Source of the DNA: Carex sylvatica
Taxonomy: Eukaryota > Streptophyta > Magnoliopsida > Poales > Cyperaceae
Reading direction: 5' to 3'
DNA: 64,000 bases
NCBI GenBank assembly: GCA_964058845.1
Contig: CAXKVR010000093.1
Span: 434,001 to 498,000, forward strand
The position numbers were made by a program, and so were the translations under genes. Positions 44,999 through 55,969 of this stretch are shown here, one piece after another. Under the pieces are notes generated by a model. That model was not told the origin of the DNA, did not search any database, and saw nothing but the letters and a program-made list of their open reading frames with translations. Position 1 is the first letter of the stretch. The number at the start of each line of letters is the position of its first letter.

Positions 44999-46013
44999 TG
45001 TCACCAAATATCAAACATACATTATAGCAATTCAAGTATACACAATTTACAAAACTCGTAATTAACGTATCATACAATATTACGTTATAGTTTTTAAAAC
45101 CATGATTCTATAAAAGGATAATTTCTGGTGTGCCTATATAAATTTTTAGAATAATTAATTTTTAATCAAACTAACATAATATTTAATATGTCCACAAAAA
45201 TTTCACATTTTTTTCTTATATCTCATTTTATATATTTAACTCTTTTATTAATTATTTCAGATATTGTTTTGATAGATATATCATTTCCTTTTTCCTTTTT
45301 TACATTTTTCAGGTATGAGATTTTTTTTTTAAATTTAGTATCACAAAAAAAAAAAAATTCATTAACCATTACAAATAAACAGTAAGTTTAGATCTTAATC
45401 AAGTCACAATTCTTAATTGTAATTACTCAATTTCCTATTTTAATTATAAGCATATAATTGATTTTACCTAATATCTAATATTTAAATATTGTATGATATC
45501 TTTTAGTCTCACATGGGCTTTATTTTAATTTTTTTGTAATACGGAATAGATTGTATTTAAACTAAAATGCAATTTGTTTTTTTTTTCTCACTTGATATTT
45601 ATGGTAGTTATACTAATTCAGAAAACAAAGAAAAGAATGTAAAGAAATAAAAAAAGGCGTGAGGGAGGAAAATAAATGAGTGATTCTTCACTATATATGT
45701 GTGAGAATTAATATTTCTTTACTTAATGCACTTAAGATTACATTATCGTGCATGAAGTGTAGATGACAGAAATACATATTTTTGTACCTAAATAATAGAA
45801 ATTTAAGAATACATTTATACATAAAATTTCAATAGCATTATATTTTAGTTAAATGTCTCCCGTCATTGAAGCATATTACTATAATTTAATCATGAATAAT
45901 ACATTTTTTTTCTATATCAATAATTATGGAATTAGTTACATTTGGTAGTCAGTTGGTTTTCAGAACAATTTTTTTTTTCTTTTAAATTTCCAAGATTGAT
46001 GGATGAAAGCATT

Positions 46014-47040
46014 CAGAAATCAACAAATTTGAGTAATTAATTACGATACTTCACTTGTAATTACTAATTAGTAACAAATAATACCACCATAATCACGCGC
46101 ACATAATTATGATGCACATAGTTAAGACAATACTATGAAGAAATTTGTACAAAATAGAAAATAAAATGTTTTAAAGATAAATCACTAATCAGATTTTCTG
46201 TGACCGCAACCAGAAGCAAGAAAATACAAAATCTGCCACAGCAATTGATATTTAATGCAAAATGGGCTGAAGCAAATTTCAGCAGCTCCTGGATTTGGTC
46301 CGGGGAAAAACCTAAGATAATACCCAGGTGAAGTTTGTATGTCAAAGAAATTAACAGGCCGAAATGAATTTAGAAATTGAAGACAATAATCTAAATGATG
46401 GGCCGCCAGATTTCTTTGGGCCCAATAACAATTTCTTACCAAGAAAATTCAGCACCAACGGAGACCGCAATTATCGCACCAAAGCAAGAAGTGTGCGAGT
46501 TAGGAAATATGGTGGAACAAAAAATTTGAAAGTAGAACATAATTCTATAATTATTTTTAGTATAAATGTATTTTTTTTCATTTTTCTAATAAAAAAATGA
46601 CAAAAAGTTGGGTCTGAAATAGGCAAGCGTTTTTTATTTTCTGAAATAAGGTGGTTCTACCACTTGCATTAATGCATTTGAAAAGTATTCCGTTATAAAG
46701 AATTCTAAATAATTATCTTAGTTTTAAATTTAGCTAATTTTTATAAATATTCAATTAGTGACTTAATTTTATTTTTATCTCAAAATAAGATAGTACAGTG
46801 CTTGTAGAAATAATAATTTTTGTTATTTTACTCTCGACAATAGTCACTTTCTATTTTTGTGGATAATGACAGATTTTTATGGTAAAGGTTCTTATACAAT
46901 TGATTTTTTTATCATAATGATATATATGAGATGTGATATTTTGCATAAATCAATATATATATATATATATATATATGAGTGAGATAGACTGGTGCATTGC
47001 AATATATAATTTTTTTGTGTGTATTGGATTGTAAATAGGT
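46014..47040. other. Flank between array and UGT gene, no gene seen
   Basis: Unique AT-rich sequence with a TA dinucleotide run at about 46952-46976. The segment 46490-46610 resembles 56130-56225, so it is part of a dispersed repeat. Short open frames here match no domain I know. Confidence 0.5.
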
Positions 47041-47340
47041 GGATTTAAAGTCCAAACCGTTTAGCATGATCTAGATCTATATTAAAATGTATTTGGAGAA
47101 TTATATATTTTTCTTTTTGAAATTTTTTAATAATTCTTAAGATGGGTACATAAGTTATTTTTCAGAAAATTCTGCACCATTAAAAAAAAAGTGATACTGA
47201 AAAACTCTAAATGTAGTAATTTTTTTTTTTTTAAAATGTAAAATTTGGTCTCCAAGCTCTTTTTGATATGGAGAATATTAAACGGTTTGTATTTTGATAT
47301 GGAGAATATTAAACGGTTTGTATTGACTATTTGATCTATT
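47041..47340. mobile_element. Foldback MITE (GGAGACCAAATTT family), degenerate
   Basis: Left half with GTCCAAACCGTTTAGCATGA, right half with AAATTTGGTCTCCAAGC. The same family is at 49755, 55694, 62836 and 63264. A 29-bp unit (GATATGGAGAATATTAAACG and following) is duplicated at 47265-47325. Confidence 0.5.
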
Positions 47341-47585
47341 AATCCAATGATATTGGGTTACTGAAATTATTCAATGGAAGTTACTGGAATCCATGAATCG
47401 ACTGTTTGAAGCTTGATATTTATACATACCTATTTTCTGAACTTGGATTACTGAAATTAATTATTCAATGGAAGTTTCCATTGATTAATTGTTGAGATCC
47501 AGAAAGCTGTTGATGTGTCGCTTTTATATTATGATCACCAACCCGGGAAAACAAGAGCAAAATGGAAAAAATATGCATGGAACGA

Positions 47586-47690
47586 TCACAAAGCTCAAAA
47601 CAATTTGAATACCGATGAAACAAGGATCACAAAGCTCAAAACAATTTGAATACCGATGAAACAAGGATCACAAAGCTCAAAGCTCAAAAT
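47586..47690. repeat. 41-bp tandem repeat in UGT 3' flank
   Basis: About 2.4 copies of a 41-bp unit (CACAAAGCTCAAAACAATTT and following), ending at the stop codon of the UGT gene. It therefore lies in the presumed 3' UTR. Confidence 0.75.
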
Positions 47691-50602
47691 GCACTACCTA
47701 TCTTCCTAACTACCTCGTCGACAAAGGCCTGAATATTGCGGTCAGATGAACCACCCTTGCGCGCTGCAGTCATGGCGGCCTCCTTCCATTTTGCAGCGTG
47801 TTCTTTTATTGTATCGGCATCTGGCCCATCCATTACTCCCTCAATTGCCGCATGCAAAGCATTCCGCTGCACCGGTGCTTTTAGTCGTACTCCAACCTTA
47901 TAAATGTCAACCAAGAACTTGGCATCCGTTACTTGATCCCCCAACTGTGGATAAGCTATCACTGGCACCCCAGCAGTTAAAGTCTCCAACGTTGAGTTCC
48001 AACCGCAGTGTGTCAGAAAGCAACCAGTCGAGTTGTGATTTAGCACACTGTTTTGTGGGCTCCATCCTACCACCATGCCTCTTCCCTTGACCTCTTTGAG
48101 GAACCCTTGTGGAAGAAATTCGCAAGAGTCGGGCCTTACAACCCATAGGAACGGCCGGTGATTGGTCATTAGCTCATATGCTATCTCTGTCATTTCCTCT
48201 TTGGTAAAAGTACAAAGACTGCCTAAAGAAATGTAAATTACCGATTGAGGTGCTTGCATGTCGAGCCACTCCAAGCAGTCATCAGTGGCTTTAATTAGGT
48301 CACCTCGTATGGTAGACCCAGAATCAAACTCGGGTTCTACAAGGGGTCCAACCGGAATGAGTTGAGCATATTTGGCAATGGCATCGATGACCTCTGATTC
48401 AAGCTCAGTAAAAGAATTAATAAACACCCACGAAGCTTTATCGATATTGCGAAATTGCTCAAGGATCGCCTTGGTGAGAGATTTATAGGGTTTGGAAGTG
48501 GAAGGGAGAAGGAAGGACGTGATCTCCTCAGGGGTCATGGTTGGAATTCCAGGGAGGCAAACTGAGATGTTGGGGTTAGTCTCCGTGGGAAACTCAACCA
48601 AACCGCGGTGGTAGTAGTAGTAGGTGGAGAAGATGACGCATGACTGGACCCAGAGCACGGCACATGGGATGTCCATGTCGGTAGCCACGTCAACCACCCA
48701 CGGCATGAGCAGATTGTTGACAACATATGTTACCTGTAATCTCCACAATGTTAGTATTTCATAAAAGAAGCAACTGTAGTACGTCGAGCAGTTCATGTCA
48801 TCTTATAGACACGACAGTGAAAACCTTAGGTCATGTGCCAGTGCCCCACAAGAAGTTCAAAAAGCTTGTAAATGTCTCCAACGGACATATAAAAACAATG
48901 TCCAACACACATATATATAAAAATAATAAATTATGTTTCTTCGTGCGAGCCAATCAAAGTCTTCAATACACAAACAATAAATTACTAAACAGTTTTGTAA
49001 CAAAATTGTTACTCTGTGTAAAAGCTTAAAAATATATATTTCTTGTTAATTGTGAAGGATCTTTTGTTGCAGTCTAGTTTTGAGTTATGTGTCAAATGGA
49101 CCACAAAACAAAAATAGGATTAATAATATGTATAGATAATTTAAATAAAGTTGAGGTATTAGTGTTTGTGGTACCATAATGCATAAGAAAACAAGGAATT
49201 TGAATTAGCAAAAAGATATCATAATTTGGCAATCAATAATATTTTCCAAATTGAGAAAAATAATTCAAAATTTGAAAATATATTTTATGTTTGGCTCATA
49301 AATAGTTTAAATCCAAATTATTTTAAGTTGAGAATAATTGCGTAGATGATCCATCAAAAGTGGCATAATAGAGTACATTTTAGCCTTATTTTAGATAATG
49401 CAAATACAAATAAGAATCTCTAATTTACAATATGCACCAATTGATTATTTGTAATTTAGAAATTATTTTCAACCTGAACTCATTTAAAACCCAAATCCAT
49501 TTTACTAAAAAATTATTCGAACCTGATTTCTATTTAGCCTTGACAAAATTATTCAAATCCATTTTATTAAAAATAATGCAAATCCGGACTACGCCACTAA
49601 TATACATGTATCTAATACCACAAAAATAAAAATATTATAATTTTTATCCCATTTATAATTTAGTTATCAATTAAGTATTGTATACATCAATTTTATAATT
49701 TAAAATGGAGCCATGACTTATTTCGCGTTGGTGAGCCATAACTTATTTTAGCCATTTTAAAAATTCAAACAATCGATCCAAACCGTTCATCTTGTTCTCC
49801 ATATTGAAATGTACTTAAAGACCAAATTTTACATTTTTTGGAATTTTTTTACTATTTATTAAGTATTTTTTAAAATTGCTGATCCAATGATCCAGAAAAT
49901 TTTACTTTTTTTACTGTTCACAGCAAAACAACAATTTTAAAAAATGCTTAATAAATAGTAAACAAATTCCAAAAAATGTAAAATTTGGTCTCCAAGTACA
50001 TTTCAATATAGAGATCACATCTAACGGTTCAGATCGGTCGTTTGGACTTTCAAAATAAAAATACGATGTGGAGTACAAACAAAAGTCCATCTTTCTCTCT
50101 CTCTCTATATATATTTATTTTCATTTTAAATTATTATATAGATAATATAAATGAATATAATTAATTATAATAATAAAATTATATAGTTATATATAAATTG
50201 CAAACAAAAGCCATGAACTGCTTGATTTTGATTATATATTTATATATTAATTACCGGTTGTCCAGCCATTGATTGTTTTCTGATCAAATCGGCAAAGACA
50301 GATGGACCGACAGTCTCGAGGTGGAGCATGTCCTCGTCTATGCGCTTCTTGTCATAACGAGTGTTCCAACTCAAGTCAAGGAACTCGAAACGGAGGCGGC
50401 CGCTGCCAACCAGGATTCCATCATCAGCAGGGATCACATCAGACGAGGAGATAATTTGGCGACCGGTGTCAGAGGTGGTGGTGAACGTGACAAGAACGCC
50501 CTTGGCTGCGACCTGCTTCGCCAGACGGAGGAGTGGGTTGATGTTACCCTGACTAGGGAAGGAGATCATGAGCACGTGCGGCAGGGGAGTCTTCGATCCC
50601 AT
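47684..50602 (-). CDS. UDP-glucosyltransferase, UGT84-like (two exons), catalytic His replaced by Asn
   Basis: Exon 1 is 50602-50255 and exon 2 is 48733-47684; the 1521-bp intron has GTAATT and TTACAG borders. The joined protein has 465 residues. The PSPG sugar-donor box spans residues 340-383 (WSPQ ... HCGWNSTLE ... GDQ), with Trp22 and the final Asp-Gln favouring UDP-glucose. The text around it (VLWVQSC, CLEWLD, GGSSDRNIQAFVDEV) is that of UGT84, enzymes forming glucose esters of benzoic, cinnamic or related acids. Two oddities: residue 20 in FPSQGNINPLLRL is Asn, where the family has the catalytic His (QGH-x-NP), and PSPG position 41 is Leu instead of Trp (PQLGDQ). The segment after VGVRLK is some residues shorter than usual. 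Otherwise open and well conserved. It may be catalytically changed or inactive; acceptor unknown. Confidence 0.9.
48734..50254 (-). other. UGT intron, holds a foldback MITE
   Basis: AT-rich, no coding signal. The MITE at 49755-50060 lies inside it, and TC and TA runs occur at about 50094-50110. Confidence 0.75.
49755..50060. mobile_element. Foldback MITE in the UGT intron
   Basis: The left arm (CAATCGATCCAAACCGTTCA, then AGACCAAATTTTACAT) pairs with the right arm (ATGTAAAATTTGGTCTCC, then TAACGGTTCAGATCGGTCG). The arms are about 110-140 bp. Confidence 0.7.
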
Positions 50603-50733
50603 GTTGTGGTCAAGGAGAAATCAGAGATTTTGAATGTGGAGAAGTGATCAAAGGCTTTAGGCAGAGGGTCCCTTTCAATTTGTCTATGTGTGTATGAGAT
50701 TAATTTGGCAGGTTTATATTGATAGACATTTAG

Positions 50734-50741
50734 ATTTATAG
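50734..50741 (-). promoter_or_regulatory. TATA box of the UGT gene
   Basis: CTATAAAT on the minus strand, about 130 bp before the start codon. No other core element was seen. Confidence 0.45.
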
Positions 50742-50759
50742 TCGCGGTACACAACTATT

Positions 50760-51640
50760 GAGTTATGATTCAACAAGCACTTAATTATTTTTTATCTGAC
50801 AACTGTCACAAAACATGTGGAGATAGTGATCCATTTGTGATTGTTCGTAACAGTAATTTATTGATTGCTGTTAGGCTTATGTTTCTATTTGTCCAAACAG
50901 TAATTTATATTTGTTATACATGTGTGTGCAAGCACTAATTTAGTTATATTTGTCCAAGAAGCTAGAGAATTCAGAACCAGAACAAGTAAAATGAGATATC
51001 CATTGATTTTGTTCTTTAAAATAAACTTTTTTTTTACCCTTTTGGAATCAAAGTTGGGCCATTTTTAAATTGATAATTAAGATCAATATCCATTGAAATC
51101 AAAACCTAGTTTATTTTGAGATTTTTTGTTCATTTTCAATATGTGAGATTTGAGTTTGTTTCTCTTTTTTGCTGGACTTTGTAAGTTATTGGATTAGATT
51201 CAAATGATGATTGTATTAAATTTGCGATGTTTGTCAATCATATTACTAATATAATAAGAATCTAGTCTACTGACATTTTTATATTCATTGCGAGATCTCA
51301 ACGCCCTAATTAATTTAGGTATCCAAAGTTTGAATTTTCACTTTTACCATTTGTTTTTCTCCTAAATGTGATTGGCCTATTGATTTGAAGTTTAAACAGT
51401 CAAGTGTTTTTATTTTTAAATAGTATTATAACAAATTGAAAGAAAGGTATAAATTACGCAAAAATACTAAATAAATATTAATAGTCAATTGAACAATGAA
51501 TGCGCTGCGGGTTTGTAGCTGGCTTCAGTTTACTGATGTGGATGCGCGCGCTCCTGATTAAAATAATTTTATGAGGAAATAAAAGTCACCAGAAATCACA
51601 TGCCCTCATATCCTCGTGGGATGCGCAACCTATTGTTTAT
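50760..51640. other. Upstream flank of the UGT gene, no gene seen
   Basis: AT-rich, no exon, RNA or clear repeat recognised. Confidence 0.5.
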
Positions 51641-51950
51641 AATTTGTTCTGAATTATCAATTACAGAACCATCCGCCCCGAGCTCATGAGTGAATCCGTA
51701 TCCCCTCAGGTTACCTAACAGAGTAGAATTGAATCGGACGGTCCGAAAATGGATTGGGACGCATCTCAAAGCAGAAATAATCCTGCCCCAATCCCAACCG
51801 GCTGAGAGTAAATCTGAGCCGTCCATTTCAATTGTGTTGAGTCAGGTACATGGGAGGATACAGATCCCTCATGAGTAGTGTGATCTGAATTATCAATTAT
51901 ATATCGAACCATCCGCGCCGAGCTCATGAGTAGCGTGAGGTTGTAACCCA
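51640..51950. mobile_element. MITE with flanking direct repeat
   Basis: Inverted ends CTCATGAGTGAATCCGTATC at about 51685 and GGATACAGATCCCTCATGAG at about 51857. Outside them the segment TCTGAATTATCAATTA, then GAACCATCCGC-CCGAGCTCA, occurs twice (51647-51689 and 51882-51931) as a direct repeat, so one MITE may have inserted in another repeat. The ends resemble the 6056-6251 MITE. Confidence 0.5.
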
Positions 51951-52610
51951 AGCGGGGCAGGGTGACTCAGATGATTGGTTCATTGCACTTGGTCGGATCT
52001 TAGTTGGACACCTGATTCAAACGACTCAGGTGAAGGCTCGAGTTGAATGTATGCTAGAGCAGCGGGGAACGCGTGAGGCTAGTTTCACAGAGCAGCGAAC
52101 ATCTCCCGCTCTCAACGACGGATGGATATCGCTCGAGTGCGGTCCAAATCCACTATGGCCTCTAGAGCATTCCGATCGGACGGTTACCTTTTAAAATAAA
52201 GAAACTACAAAAAATAAGAAAAACCATCGCTCTTTTAAAAATCTATATATTAAGTCAAATTGAATGATGAATTACCCAATTGTCTTTTTTTAGAATGCTG
52301 ATACTGGCTGTCAGTTACGAATCATAAGTGCGAGAAACAACATTTAGTCTAGTGGTAAATGCAATGTTTTCTGTATGAGAAGTTGCAGGTTTGAAACACA
52401 GAAGCATGATCGACCCTGGTGCTTTGCAATCAGGGTGACTGTTCCGGGCTCCAAAATTCAAGGGGTCTAAAAATAATAGTTTGTATATATATAAAAAAAT
52501 TAATTTGTATATATTTAAAAATAAATTTAATATTAGGGCTTAAATTTTTCAATAAATAGGTATGATATATTGACATATTAATAAAAAATCAGACTGACTA
52601 ATCGCTTCTA
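51950..52610. other. Intergenic with a SINE-like fragment
   Basis: Positions 52340-52400 (TTTAGTCTAGTGGTAAATGC, then GCAGGTTTGAAAC) resemble the A and B boxes of a tRNA-derived SINE but lack clear ends. Otherwise nothing recognised. Confidence 0.35.
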
Positions 52611-53090
52611 GGGGTGTTCATTGGGTCCGGTTTAGTCGGTTTTGAACTAAACCAAATTACTTTGGATTAAACGGTTCTGTTTTTTCGGTTTAATGGTTTG
52701 GTTTGATTTGCTTTTCAAAACTAAATTATAACTTCAATTCGGTTTGGTTTAAAATTTTCAAAATCCATAACCGAACTGACTGAATTTGTATATATTATGA
52801 ATTTGGTTCGGACTGCCCTGGTTTATTTTTTAATCAATTGCTTTAAATACTTTGGTTTATTTCTTAATACCTAGATTTATTTCTTAATATACTTCGGTTT
52901 ATTATAAATCAATTGTTTTAAATAAAATAATTAATATTTCGGTATGAACCGAAGAAACTGAAATAAAACTTAAGTTCGGTTTGGTTGCAATGCTAAATCG
53001 GTTCAGTTCGGTTCTGTTTTTTAAATCAAATTATAACTTTGGTGTGCCTAGTTCGGTTCGGTTGAAACCGAACTGAACCGATGAACACTC
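52611..53090. mobile_element. hAT-type MITE rich in CGGTT motifs
   Basis: Starts GGGGTGTTCATTGGGTCCGG and ends with its near reverse complement (CCGAACTGAACCGATGAACACTC). The inside is full of TTCGGTTTGGTT words, as in the abundant GTGTTCA-ended hAT MITEs of eudicots. I could not confirm an 8-bp target duplication. Confidence 0.6.
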
Positions 53091-53114
53091 TTATACTTCA
53101 AAACCACATGCTTA

Positions 53115-55676
53115 TTGTCACACCCCGCGGCCCCACGAGGCGCGACAGGTGCCTCCTGCCGTAGACATACGGTTGCCCGTATGCCTACAAGGCAAGTACG
53201 ATATAATAGAAAGTAAAACACAACCAAACAAACAAACAAATAACTAAGAAAAACAGTTCATAAATCCCAACTGGTCAGGTAATATCATACAAAACCCGTA
53301 TCTCGATGGATACGCATCACAGGATGACATAGAGAACACATATATATATACAATCAAAACATAAATCTATACATGTCTCTAGTCACAATACCAGACAGCT
53401 AAGCAGCGGTGAAAACCAGGCCTACCGACCTCGTGTCTCTCTCGGATCCACCGAACCGGTACCTGAAAAATTAACCCAAAAGAGGGGATGAGAATTGAAT
53501 TCTCAGTGCGATAAATTGCCACAAATCGTCCCTGGACTTGCAATCAAAGATTATATTCAAAAAGTAAACACAAATAAAGCTCAAATCAGTTTATAATCAT
53601 ATATAAACATAAATGCACAAACCCGACAACATTTATCCAAATGAAATCAAAATTCAGGAATTGCCAAGATGAAATTCAAGCACACAATGTTTGGTTTAAC
53701 TCGATTTCAGAATATCTGGTAGTAACTACAGATGTTCCACCAAACTGGACCCCAATTCGTTCCCACTCGTCTGTAGGGTTACAGACACCTACAGACGGCT
53801 GTGCCAGGTAAAACATTTTCTCATGACACTCATCTGTAGTTACAGGCTTAACTGTTTAATTAAAAGTCTGGTTCCAAATTCATATCCGGAAAATCCATAT
53901 AAATCCAAAAGACCATCCAAACGCATACCCCCTGGGTAATGCCTCCGATACACAGTCACCCATAATCAAAATCATAATACAAAGTCACTTACCCCTCGTC
54001 CCAACCGGTACTGGGAACTGCCGAGGGCCAGACGATCTAAAGCTTTAGAATACTGGGCGTCACAGTCCATGCATAGACTTGACAAATCCGGATTCACTCC
54101 CTGAGTGACGTCATCACGGTGGATGACCATAATACCATATCCACCAACCGATGGTGATATAAAGCACGGTGACTTTAATTCCAAAATCAGATCATTCAGA
54201 TCAACACAAATAATAACCATACCAGCATGCAAATCAATCAGATTAAACAATTCGAGTTTCACTTTATTTGGGCAATGCAATGCATATGAATCAAAACACA
54301 GTTTAATTCCTGAATATAAAATATCAAACAAGTCCAGAAACCCCGCACCTGAGTAATAGCACGCTCGACTAAGGCTCAGGCGTCTCGAACGATCCAGAAA
54401 TCCTTTGCCTCGTATGATTACCACCTATTTTACACGTTAAATTCGATTAACGCGTTCGATTAATATCCGATAGGTTTTAACGAAGTTATAACTCGATTAA
54501 TTCCAACAATTTCCAGAGTTTCACATGAAACTATCATAATTCCTTTCCATTATGACCCAACCCCAAAACCCTAGTTCAATTCCAAATTCCATAAGCAAAT
54601 CAATCCGATTATCGAGTTATAACGTTTCAACTCAAATTCGAATTCGAATTTCACCAAAATATAACAAATCAAATGAAATTAGGGTTTCCAAGAGAAAAGG
54701 AAGATAATTCGTATCAATCATCACAAATCAACAACTAATCGAGCTAGAACTCGATTACGAAACCCTAATTACAAATTTCAACCGAAATCATGACAAATCG
54801 AATAAATCGAATAAATTAGGATTTTCAAGAAATTACGAAGGGAGAAATATATACCAAATTGAAGCTTTCTAATCGATCAAGGATCATCAATTCAGCTCGA
54901 ATCTCGATTTTCCGGTCAGTCCGATCAGTTTCCGCGCTCAATTTCTCTCTCTCTTTCTCTTTCCCTTTTTGCTCTTCGGCCAACCCTAGCTATCCCGTTC
55001 TTCTTAATTTATTCGGTGGAAATGAAATGAGAAGAAGAATGGATTTGCTATTTAATTGGAATTTTGCAAATACACCCTCCAACTTTATTAATATTACCAA
55101 ACTTGAAAATATTTATTACAAGTAGGCCCTTATGTAATGTTTTATTTATTAAAAAGAGGAAAATAAAGAGAGAAGATGTTTAGTTTATCCATTTTGCAAA
55201 TAAGTCCCTCAAAAATAGCAAAAATAGCACATAATACACCCCAGTGCGGACCAACCATCCGCACTGCGGATCCATCCAGCCGCATTCACTGCGCAAATAA
55301 CAAACACACCCCAGTGCGGATCACTCATCCGCACTGCGGATCCGTCCAGCCGCACTCACGGCGCAGAAAAAAGTCCGAGCCTAGTGCGGACGCACTGAGG
55401 CCAGTGCGGATGCTCCCATCCGCATTCAGTACTTAGCGAAATTTTCAGAAGAGTACAGAACTCACCCGCAGTGCGTGTGCCCATCCTCACCACCATCCGC
55501 ACCCAGAGGAAATTGCAGCCGTTTATTAAGGAACTTGTCCCAGTGCGGGTGAAGCCACCCGCAGTGCGGGTCATCCATCCGCACTGGACTGTTTTTCTAT
55601 ATTTATTATTCGATTCTTAACGCCTTAACTCAATCAGTCAGTATAAAATATTTATTATAAAATTCATTATGTCACA
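53115..55676. mobile_element. Solo LTR (2562 bp) of an LTR retrotransposon
   Basis: Begins TGTCACACCCCGCGG and ends TATGTCACA (TG...CA), flanked by a perfect 5-bp duplication CTTAT (53110-53114 and 55677-55681). There is no internal coding region and no second LTR, so it is a solo LTR left by LTR-LTR recombination. The long LTR and TGTCACACCCC start fit a Ty3/gypsy chromovirus (Tekay/Del-like), which is inference. Open frames inside (such as 53972-54424) have no recognisable domain. Confidence 0.82.
55236..55590. repeat. GC-rich tandem repeats inside the solo LTR
   Basis: A unit of about 70 bp (CCCCAGTGCGGA-CCAACCATC-CGCACTGCGGATCC and onward) occurs twice at 55238-55374. Shorter relatives of CCAGTGCGG/CCGCACTG follow to 55590. 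The unit is itself palindromic (CAGTGCGGA / TCCGCACTG). The GC content contrasts strongly with the surroundings. Confidence 0.75.
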
Positions 55677-55693
55677 CTTATAAGTCATTTTTG

Positions 55694-55968
55694 CATTTTA
55701 AAAGTCCAAATAGTCGATCCAAACCATTCAACATGATATCCATATTAAAATGTGCTCGGAGACCAATTTTTTTTTTAATATTTGTACTTAAATAGAAAAT
55801 CATTGTTTTTTTATGATTCATAATCTTCTGAATCAATGGATTTTCCACCTATCTTAAAAAATAGTTCAAAAGTTCAAAAAAATATAAAATTTGGTCTCCA
55901 AGCAGTTTTAATATGGATATTATATTGAACAGTTTGAATCGACTGTTTGAACTTTGAAAATACAAAAA
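55694..55968. mobile_element. Foldback MITE (GGAGACCAA family)
   Basis: AATAGTCGATCCAAACCATT on the left pairs with TTTGAATCGACTGTTTGAAC on the right, with GGAGACCAA and TTGGTCTCC further in. Lies directly next to the solo LTR. Confidence 0.65.
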
Positions 55969-55969
55969 T

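Larger units (their letters stand above)
39329..46013. repeat. Tandem array, block Y3 (last unit)
   Basis: Third Y block, complete. It ends with the 35-bp segment that starts each X block (45979-46013), after which the sequence becomes unique (CAGAAATCAAC). That marks the right edge of the array. It contains a LINE fragment (40533-41408), peptide gene F, the foldback MITE (43799-44213), the SINE (44475-44625) and the MITE (44706-44998). Confidence 0.85.

Noticed and set aside
46133..46600. Overlapping frames of 70-85 codons in the array flank
   Set aside because: No domain, no splice or promoter context, open on several frames at once, and part of the stretch resembles another intergenic repeat at 56130.
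47746..48146. Frames antisense to or shifted from the UGT exon 2
   Set aside because: Shadow frames of a well-conserved coding exon; no family similarity.
50273..50647. 124-codon plus-strand frame over UGT exon 1
   Set aside because: Shadow of the minus-strand exon; the minus-strand reading has the UGT N-terminal motifs.
52611..53090. 8-bp target-site duplication for the hAT-like MITE
   Set aside because: The flanking bases (CGCTTCTA and TTATACTT) do not match, so no TSD is claimed.
53972..54424. 150-codon minus-strand frame in the solo LTR
   Set aside because: No gag, pol or other domain visible; long LTRs often contain chance frames.
55236..55590. Regular GC-rich repeats considered as CRISPR-like or satellite
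   Set aside because: Only two full units, inside an LTR of a plant genome, with no unique spacers; explained as internal LTR tandem repeats.
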